Positions 57,101 through 64,000 of a stretch of DNA of 64,000 bases are shown in pieces. How positions within the stretch are numbered: the stretch's first letter is position 1; each line of letters opens with the position of its first letter. The notes under the pieces are model-generated. The model was not told where the DNA came from and searched no databases. It saw nothing but the letters and a program-made list of their open reading frames with translations. The stretch comes from Venturia oleaginea (lineage: Eukaryota > Ascomycota > Dothideomycetes > Venturiales > Venturiaceae), in contig JABMLP010000005.1 of NCBI GenBank assembly GCA_013176395.1, positions 1,674,001-1,738,000 on the forward strand, in the 5' to 3' direction. Position numbers and translations under genes: made by a program.

Positions 57101-58149
57101 GGGCTCCATTTGGACTGGAATGTCCAATTAGTGACGATTGGATACTCGCCAAAAGACTCGCCAGTCCTGACATTCCAGCAGATGGTGCGATTGTCCTTTC
57201 CACAGGAGACTAGTAGATTTGGATCCTGCTCGTTCCATGCAAGAGAAAGTATGCCCGATTCATGTCCTGGTAGCGTGGCCTCTGGTACAACGGGGTTTCG
57301 CAGATCCCAGAGCAAAACCTGGGGTTCCGTGTCACTGGAAGTTGCTGTCGCCAATTTTGTCGACTGCTCTGGAGACCATGCAATAGCGCTCACAGCCGGA
57401 AGTTTACGCCCATTGTTGGTGAGCGTCCTGACTTCCTTTTTGCCTCTCGTATCCCATACCGTGGCAAGCCCACCGCTACTGCCAGTAGCCAGAATATGTC
57501 CCACCTTTTTGTTCCATCCCACTGCATCGTAATCGTCGGCGCGAGCAGCAGCAGTACCGAGTCGGAAGACTGTTGCTGGGTTGGTCAAATCGTGGATGTA
57601 GAGCTCAGCTTTGGCACCTGCTGTTGCCAGTAGTTTGTGCTCTATAGGATTGAAATCGAGTGACTTTATAGAGCCGGTGTGCTTGTTTATGCGGGAAATA
57701 TGTGCATCGCTAGATTCCGTCAGAATGGGTAATAAACGACGTGCTTATGGTGGCCTCACCTAGAGTCTGTCCTAAGTTTACTTGCATCCCACAAGTCCAG
57801 AGCTCCACTCTCCAATCCCCCTGCAATGATGCCATTGCTGTGACCGTCTAGAGGTTGACTCCAGGCAATGTCGTAAAAACTAAGGAGTTGATAAGTTAAT
57901 AGGGGATTCATCGAGGATGCCCAATATTGCGGTTTCCTACCTTGAATCCACAGAGACGGCCGCGGCTGGGTCCAATTCAATTGCCTGCTGCTGATTGCCT
58001 ATATCAAGTTCCCATAGTTCGAGCTGTGTTTCATTGGAGAAATCGGCGTCCACGGCACCAGCCTTGGTGCCGGTAACTATCGAAGGAGCTGTTGCGCTGG
58101 GGGACCACGCAAAGACTGCGGTTCGTGAGATTTCACGAATCCGAACCAT
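54131..58149 (-). CDS. SEC31: COPII coat protein Sec31
   Basis: Outer-cage subunit of COPII vesicles; with Sec13 it drives ER exit and stimulates Sar1 GTPase. Exons are complement(54131..54178, 54229..57709, 57760..57879, 57941..58149), 1285 residues, starting at [17 protein letters not shown]. Residues ~1-340 form the WD40 propeller ([72 protein letters not shown]). A helical alpha-solenoid follows ([29 protein letters not shown]), then a Pro/Gln/Ala-rich disordered region of about 300 residues that binds Sec23/Sar1, and a C-terminal helical domain ending [19 protein letters not shown], which appears only after the last 50-nt intron is removed. The protein looks full length and intact. Confidence 0.96.
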
Positions 58150-58375
58150 TTTTGAAAGATTGAGAAAGGACAAGGGAGGATTATTGTGAGAGAGTCATGT
58201 ATATGGTAGGGGACTCGTGGCAAGTTGGAGCGCTGGTAGGTGTTGTTTGGAGCAGGGAGTTCCAACAAGTGGCTTCATGGAGCCTTACCCGTGACTTGCG
58301 CCTCGCCGTGAACATTTTGAAGTCAGCGCCGACTACGAATTTTGTCACCAGAATAGCAACAACAACGAATCAAAA
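58150..58375. promoter_or_regulatory. Shared promoter of SEC31 and the RRM gene
   Basis: A 226-bp spacer between divergent ATGs; no specific element was identified. Confidence 0.5.
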
Positions 58376-58903
58376 ATGTCTGACGCAGCTCGGTTGAAGG
58401 CTACTGTCTATGTTGGTGGGCTCGACAATGCCGTTACAGCAGAAACTCTGCACGCCGCATTTATACCATTTGGCGATATAGCAGATATCTCCCTCCCAAA
58501 ACCCGAATTACCGTCGTCAAACGACCCTCACCGCGGATTTGGCTACATAGAGTTCGAGCAGGCCGAAGATGCGAAGGAAGCAATGGACAACATGGATCAA
58601 AGTGAGCTTTTTGGCCGGGTAATCAAGGTTGCACCTGCAAAGCCGCAAAAAGATTCAACCGAAGGATTAGGGAGCAAAACAGCTGTGTGGCAGCAGGTAT
58701 GTCATACTTCTTTCATTCATGTCATACTTCTTTCACTCATGTCATAAATTCATTTTCTGATAAAATTCTAGGAAGGATGGTTGGCACAGCATGGAGGGAG
58801 TGAGGAGGACAGGCAACCTGTGACAGATGGCGCGGCAGACGGACCTGTGGATCCAATGCAAGGACTTGAAGGGCTCGACGTTGCTGGACCAAAACCTGAA
58901 TGA
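58376..58903 (+). CDS. RRM RNA-binding protein, CYP33/PPIE-like
   Basis: Exons are 58376..58696 and 58772..58903 (75-nt intron, phase 0), 150 residues. Residues 8-86 form one RRM with RNP2 (VYVGGL) and RNP1 (RGFGYIEF). The whole N-terminus (ARLKATVYVGGLDNAVTAET ... FGDIADISLP) resembles the RRM of the nuclear cyclophilin Cyp33/PPIE. The cyclophilin domain is absent: after the RRM comes KVAPAKPQKD and a short Gly/Asp/Pro-rich tail. It likely binds RNA in the nucleus, perhaps with the spliceosome; that is inference from the RRM type. The intron contains a 20-bp tandem repeat. Confidence 0.88.
58701..58746 (+). repeat. 20-bp tandem repeat in an intron
   Basis: GTCATACTTCTTTCATTCAT at 58701-58720 is followed by a copy with one change (C for T) at 58721-58740, and then by GTCATA. 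It makes up most of the RRM gene's intron. Confidence 0.88.
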
Positions 58904-59028
58904 CTCAATTTCCTATCTGAAAAGTGACATGCCACTCGACGCAATCACAGGAAATCTAGGACGCCGTGGCATCGAGATACCCGTCCAATATGTACAGTAC
59001 AATGGCTTTCAGCTTCCCGATTCCTGCT

Positions 59029-59558
59029 CTAATCGCCAGAACTTCCTTGACGGCTCAAACGGAGGGTCCGGTCTGTGTAGAATTTGCGGATCATGGAGTA
59101 GCCTGCGATGCCGAGAGCGAAGCTGGAAAAGAATGGTTAGAGGTGGAGTGGGAGAATGGATTGGAGGTTGCATACCCCAAAACGACACCTGGAGATCACA
59201 GAATTAGCTAGTGCATGGATTGAGGGGGTGCTATAGAATGACTTACCAAGAGGAATCAACTCTGGAGGAATCTTCTTGAGCGTGCGGATGCGCTGAGATA
59301 TGGTGTGCGCTGTGCCCTGTTAGATGCCAATTTCCGCCCACATAGTCTCTTCCTGCTTCCAAGGCGATTCACGTACCGACGTGCTCTTCTTTCTATTCAG
59401 CTGTTAGCAATGGCAAGCTTGTATTGAGTTTCGGTACCAACCGGCACAGGTCTCATGGCCTGACGGGTGGGTTGCATGTTCAAAAAGCGACGCTGCAAAT
59501 TGAGCTTGGGAGCCTGTGCAAGGCGAGCCTGGCGAAGGACTTGCATTGGAGCGGACAT
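59029..59558 (-). CDS. NDUFA4/MLRQ-like mitochondrial protein
   Basis: Small respiratory-chain protein; in animals NDUFA4 is now placed in cytochrome c oxidase. The model has five exons: complement(59029..59122, 59176..59188, 59247..59316, 59377..59400, 59442..59558), with introns of 53, 58, 60 and 41 nt, giving 105 residues. The basic N-terminus (APMQVLRQARLAQAPKLNLQ) suits mitochondrial import. The core TISQRIRTLKKIPPELIPLG is followed across two introns by a single membrane helix (VVLGFALGIAGYSMIRKFY) and a basic end, matching the fungal MLRQ-domain type. The smallest exons (13 and 24 nt) were placed by phase. No single frame of this gene is longer than about 40 codons, so it is easily missed. 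Confidence 0.8.
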
Positions 59559-59818
59559 CGTGTCAATTGCTTTGAGGCAAGAGAGTTGATGGTGTTGACT
59601 AGAGAAGATGGAGTGAGTTCTTGATTATCAGAGGCCAACGACGTTTCTCGGCATTCATCGTTCGACACTGGGCGCTAGGACCATTCTCTCTGAACGGCTG
59701 CGATTTGAAGCTCATCATCGACCTCAGACCACCACCAACCTACAGACAACCCAGAGAGAGCTTCTCGACACTCGCCAAACCACTCAATTCCTCATTTACA
59801 CCTCCAATCTCATCTACC
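59559..59818. promoter_or_regulatory. Shared promoter of the NDUFA4-like gene and COX12
   Basis: A 260-bp spacer between two divergent respiratory-chain genes, C/A-rich on the COX12 side (59725-59818). Co-regulation is inferred from the arrangement. Confidence 0.6.
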
Positions 59819-60398
59819 ATGTCCGACGACGGCGAGGAGAGGGTCACCAAGCCCTTCAAATTTGTCACAGGTACGCCCACAACACCACCCGCATTCCCAA
59901 TGCCACTATACTAACATCTTCTAGCCGGTACGTAGCTTTCTAGGAACTTCAAAATCGCCTCCTCATCGAATACACCACAGTCGGCGACCGCGGATACACT
60001 GCTGATAACACCCGACAACAGGTTTCGATGCTCGCTTCCCCAACCAGAATCAGTAGGCATTTATTCGAACCTTGGTAATGAGGGAGCGACAATCTGACAG
60101 AGAGCGCAGGACCAAGCATTGCTGGCAAAACTATGTCGACTACCACAAGTGCATCACTGCACGAGGTGAAGACTTTCCTCCTTGCCGCCAGGTACGCCTA
60201 CATATTCAAGATTTAGAAAACAATTGCACATCTAACAAGTGCATCAGTTCTTCCTAGCTTTCAAGTCTCTTTGCCCCAGTGCCTGGACTGCACGATGGGA
60301 CGATCAGCGTGGTGAGTAGATTCCGACGGAATATCTTCGGAGCACTGCTTACACCTTATGCAGAGAACGGAAACTTCCCAGTTCGTCTCGATGTATAA
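59819..60398 (+). CDS. COX12: Cytochrome c oxidase subunit VIb
   Basis: Intermembrane-space subunit of complex IV that helps hold the dimer and cytochrome c docking. Exons are 59819..59870, 59925..59927, 60022..60052, 60110..60191, 60248..60311 and 60364..60398, 88 residues (yeast Cox12 has 83). The sequence is typical: [58 protein letters not shown]. The twin cysteine motifs are C-x9-C (CWQNYVDYHKC) and C-x10-C ([12 protein letters not shown]), oxidised by Mia40 on import. Exon 2 is only CCG, set between a CTAAC...CTTCTAG acceptor and a GTACGT donor. It restores the Ala of the family's FVTAG. Skipping it keeps the frame but gives FVTGF. Confidence 0.93.
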
Positions 60399-61449
60399 AT
60401 ACGTCATACGCACACTTCTGTGATTTGAATAAGACTAGTGCGCTTATGGTGTTTTATTTGAGAGTTCACTGAGGCGTAGGAATTGGCGACCGGATGATAG
60501 ACAGCACAAATAATCTAAGATTCACCGTCACTTCTCCTCAAGTTTTGACCTTTTCAGTTTGGTGCGCATCTTCCAGGATTAACAATATTTCGATCAATTG
60601 GTGAGACTTCCGCCAAACTTGTCTTCGTACGCCTCTTTGCCCGTGGCTTCGATTGTCCTCCTGGAATGTCAATCATAAATTTAAACACGAATCCGGCAGT
60701 TTCGGCTTTCGGCAACTTTCCAGAAAATCTGACCAGAGCAAAACGGGTGACTGAAAACCAAATCATGGTTAGCATTGGCAGGTCTGGCTTAAGCCTTGGA
60801 TCCCACTGTGGACATTTGATAAGCAGATGAACCTACCACGTGCTACTCCAGGTGAGCAATAGTCGCAAGTGATCTACTCTTGATTTCTTGGCCAAAGCGG
60901 AAAGATATATCTGAAACCAGGGTAGAGACAAAGATAACCCTAATTTCACTCCAAAAAGACCCCGACAAGAGAAGCGAGAGAACACGAAGCAACATCCGCA
61001 AAGACAGGACGATAAATCTCAAGCCCGCGACAAAACAACAACCGCCAATGACCCATTCTCCTCGCTTCCGCATGGGGTGGAATTGACATGGCGTCCGAGG
61101 TGCTTAGGTTGCGATCTTGTTTCAAAAACTCTCTTGGACAGATTTCTTGGGGTTGTAGAACTAATATATTTGCAATTAAAGCCATTTGGAGGCAACATCA
61201 GTTCGCCGTGGTGTCCGCTTGTTCAATACGGGTGCTATTCTACTAAAGTAAGTACTGTTTCGAGAAGATGAAAAGACAAAAAGGAAGAGATTCGTCATCC
61301 TATCTTATCTTTGCCTTTCGCTGTCTATTGAAATTGAGGTTGTTGATTGGAAGTTCATCTTTTCTCTCTTCTTCGTCTGAAGTTTTGCATCTTTTGGCGC
61401 TCTCTTCTGAATTGTCCTTCCTCAGTGCGCTCATTCATATTACTTCACG
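60399..61449. other. Intergenic, possible minor minus-strand exons
   Basis: A minus-strand frame at 60554-60750 follows a good TTTTCAG acceptor and reads protein-like (VTRFALVRFSGKLPKAETAG), and a short candidate exon lies at 60837-60873, but no start or family could be found. Otherwise this is the sedolisin promoter, with a T/C-rich leader just before 61450. Confidence 0.35.
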
Positions 61450-63808
61450 ATGGTGGGCCCGAACATTTTTATCAGATTGGCGCTCGCTGCAGCTTCCTGC
61501 AACGCAGCAGCCAATATGAGGATGGTAGACACGGTACAGAAAGATGCGCTGATTCAACGAGGATGGGCGGTTCAGAGGACTCCTGCTGCAGAAGAACAGA
61601 TTACGCTGCAAATCGGGCTTACGCTTCAGGATCAAGACGCTCTCATCAACAAGCTGAAAGAAGTGTCAGACCCGAAAGGACCAAATTACGGCAAATACTT
61701 GGATAAGGCGGCAGTGGAGGCTCTTGCGAAACCCAGTCTGGACGCGACGGACAAGGTCACCCGATGGTTGAAGGACGCAGGAGTAGAGACTGTTCACGCC
61801 GATGGGGCATGGGTGACATTCCGAACAAGCATCTCAAAGGCCAATGAACTTCTCAATGCGGACTTCCAGCAATACCACAACGATGGCGTCAGCAAGATCC
61901 GCACAGCATCCTATTCCGTCCCTCAAGATGTCATGGAGCATATCGATCTGATTCATCCTACAACCTTCTTTGGCAAGACTCAAGCCTTCCGACCAGTCCA
62001 CATAGCAAATGGAGCAGCGGAACTCTTCAACGAACCCTTCGTCGCCGCCGTCGACCCTATCCAACCCGGCCAATCGCGCAGCTCTGTGGATGCTTCCTGC
62101 AAGCAGATAATTACCCCCAATTGCTTGAAGCAAATGTACAACGTAGGCGACTACAAGCCCGACGCAGCGTCAGGCTCCAAAATGGGGTTTGGCTCCTTCC
62201 TCAATGAAACCTCCTCCATCTCCGATCTTAAAATGTATATCAAGAAATTCGGCATCCCAGATCAAGCAGTCACGAAAGCGACCATTGAAGGCGGTGCCGA
62301 CGATCAAAACCGCGAAAGTAGAGAGGCGAATCTGGATGCGCAGAACATGGTTGGCATCGGAAATCCATTACCAGTCTACGAATACATCACCGGTGGTTCT
62401 CCTCCAATTGTTCCTGACCTCGATTTACCCGCAGGTGGAGTCAACACCAACGAACCTTATCTACCGTACTACCAATACCTCATGACTAAGAGCAATGCGG
62501 AGCTGCCGCAGGCGATAAGTAATTCTTATGGCGAACCGGAACACACCGTCCCTAAAAACTATGCGATGAGGACTTGTCTTATGGTTGCCATGATGGGGAT
62601 TCGCGGTATTTCCGTGTTTGAAAGTTCTGGGGATACCGGTATTGGCTCGAATTGTTTGAGTAATGACGGGCAGAAGAGGAAGGAGTTCAACCCGCAATTT
62701 CCTGGTACTTGTCCTTGGATTACTTCTGTGGGTGGAACCGAGGTATGTTGCTTTCGGATTGGTGTGAATGAAGGTTGGCTAACGAGCGATAGTCTGTTGC
62801 GCCTGAGATTGCGTGGAGAGACTCTAGTGGAGGTTTCTCTTACTATTTCGATAGGCCTTGGTACCAAGTCGATGCTGTTGGAACTGTACGTCAATCCCCC
62901 CATCTTTGTAGTGAAGATAGGTCGCAGAGCTAATACAAGGCGAACTCTAGTATCTCTCAAAATATATCCAACCAGAAATCCTCGCCTACTACAAACCCTT
63001 CTTCAACCAAGCTGGCCGCGGCTTCCCAGACATCTCAGCACATAGTCTTCTCCCAAACTACCAAGTTCGTTACCCTCACCTCCCCTCCTCTCCCAAACAT
63101 CCAAACTAACAACATCCACAGATCTACACAGGCGGTCGCATGGGCGTCTCCGGCGGTACCTCAGCCGCCTCCCCCGTCCTCGCCGCCCTAACGGCAATGC
63201 TAAATGACGCCCGTCTTCGCGCCTCAAAGCCAACCATGGGATTCCTGAACCCGCTTCTCTACTCTCTGGGGTCCGAATTCATCACCGACATCACAAAAGG
63301 CAAGAGCCGAGGCTGCAGCGGTACAAATTTCCAAACCGGGAAAAAGTTTCAGAATGCAGGGTTGATTCCGGGTGCGAGTTGGAATGGGACGACGGGGTGG
63401 GATGCGGCGACGGGATTGGGGGTGCCGGATTGGCAGAAGTGGTTGGCTGTTAGTATGAAGATTGTTGGAGGGACCGTTGGGCAGGGGGGTGGTGCTGCGC
63501 CTGCGGGTGGAGGTGCACAGGGACCTGGTCCTGCGCCTCCTGTAGGATCTTCTGCTACGCCGGCGAGTGGAGGTGCACAAGGACCTGGTCCTGCAGCTCC
63601 TGTAGGACCTCCTGCTACGCCGGCGAGTGGAAGTGCACCGGCGTCTGGTCCTGCGGCTCCTGTAGGACCCCCCGCTGCGCCCGCGGGTGGAAGCGCACAA
63701 GCGCCTGGTCCTGCGGCTCCAGCTGGTCCTGTGGCTCCTGTAGGATCTGCTGCTCCCGTAGGACCTCCTGCCACACCGGCAAGTATCATGCCTGCCAACG
63801 CCAGATAA
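61450..63808 (+). CDS. Sedolisin-family serine protease (S53, tripeptidyl-peptidase type)
   Basis: Secreted acid protease with an autocleaved prodomain. Exons are 61450..62742, 62793..62885, 62951..63064 and 63122..63808, 728 residues. The signal peptide ends near residue 20 (ALAAASCNAAA). The pro-kumamolisin prodomain spans about 30-175 (LIQRGWAVQRTPAAEEQITL; GPNYGKYLDKAAVEALAKPS). The catalytic domain has the Glu/Asp pair in ESREANLDAQ, the oxyanion Asp in FESSGDTGIGSNC and the nucleophile Ser in SGGTSAASPVL. The Ca-binding Asp is in FITDITKGKSRGC, and the fold ends GWDAATGLGVPDWQKWL. All introns are phase 0. After the fold come about 115 residues of Pro/Ala/Gly repeats that the family normally lacks. 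Confidence 0.94.
63506..63785 (+). repeat. 60-bp coding minisatellite
   Basis: About four and a half copies of a 60-bp unit encode GGAQGPGPAAPVGPPATPAS and variants at the C-terminus of the sedolisin. The last copy is partly shortened. Confidence 0.85.
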
Positions 63809-64000
63809 GCTCTCAGAGGGAACGGGGAGAAGAAAGGTCATTGAGGTGAACACCGCGGCCGTAGGTCTATCCCAGGGTATGAAAAATTGATGATAATGCG
63901 TATTGATAGAAGAATCATGAAAGCGTATTCCACTCATAGCGCCACCTTTTTTCTGTTGGTTTTGTTTGGGAGCTAAGTTGGTGATGTAGATCTCTATTTC

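Noticed and set aside
60554..60873. Possible two-exon minus-strand gene (VTRFALVRFSGKLPKAETAG)
   Set aside because: Good acceptor and donor, but no start codon or family could be found; left as a note in the intergenic entry.
63224..63937. 237- and 149-codon minus-strand frames, Arg/Ser- or Ala/Gly-rich
   Set aside because: Mirror images of the sedolisin tail repeats; GC-rich repeats stay open in all frames.

Overview
This window is nuclear DNA of a filamentous ascomycete (Pezizomycotina). Evidence: genes are broken by many short introns (41-94 nt, GT-AG with CTAAC/CTGAC-like branch sites), intergenic gaps are small, and the gene set is fungal (psi-factor oxygenase, CFEM protein, urease chaperone UreG, rhodopsin-like seven-helix membrane protein, sedolisin, Fot1/pogo-type transposon). 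The species cannot be named from sequence alone. Exon coordinates were assembled by eye from splice signals and reading phase. Every multi-exon model below sums to a whole number of codons.

Layout. 0.8-26.7 kb is gene-dense: beta-mannosidase (-), a Ppo-type fatty-acid dioxygenase with a damaged P450 half (-), enoyl-CoA reductase TSC13 (+), an unrecognised coiled-coil protein (-), arginyl-tRNA-protein transferase ATE1 (-), a Nudix diphosphoinositol-polyphosphate phosphohydrolase (+), an unrecognised protein with SUMO-interaction-like motifs (+), UreG (-), an unrecognised coiled-coil/acidic protein (-), anthranilate synthase component I with 14 exons (+) and a GPI-anchored CFEM protein (+).

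26.7-36.8 kb is gene-poor. It holds three candidate small secreted cysteine-rich peptides (30.1-32.1 kb) and one unrecognised gene with internal repeats (34.1-35.7 kb). 36.8-43.1 kb holds a rhodopsin-like membrane protein (-), exocyst subunit SEC6 (-) and mitochondrial ribosomal protein L16 (+). 43.1-50.7 kb is a second gene-poor block with a 108-bp tandem duplication, a foldback element and a broken Fot1/pogo-like transposon.

50.7-63.8 kb is again dense and housekeeping: DPH1 (-), an unrecognised SAM-methyltransferase-like protein (-), COPII coat SEC31 (-), a CYP33-like RRM protein (+), an NDUFA4/MLRQ-like mitochondrial protein (-) and COX12 (+) sharing a 260-bp promoter, and a sedolisin protease with a repetitive tail (+).

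The genes do not form one pathway or a biosynthetic cluster. The parts most likely to repay attention are the secreted-peptide group, the 3-nt micro-exon in COX12, the loss of the P450 cysteine in the oxygenase, and three GC-AG introns. No tRNA, rRNA or CRISPR array was seen.
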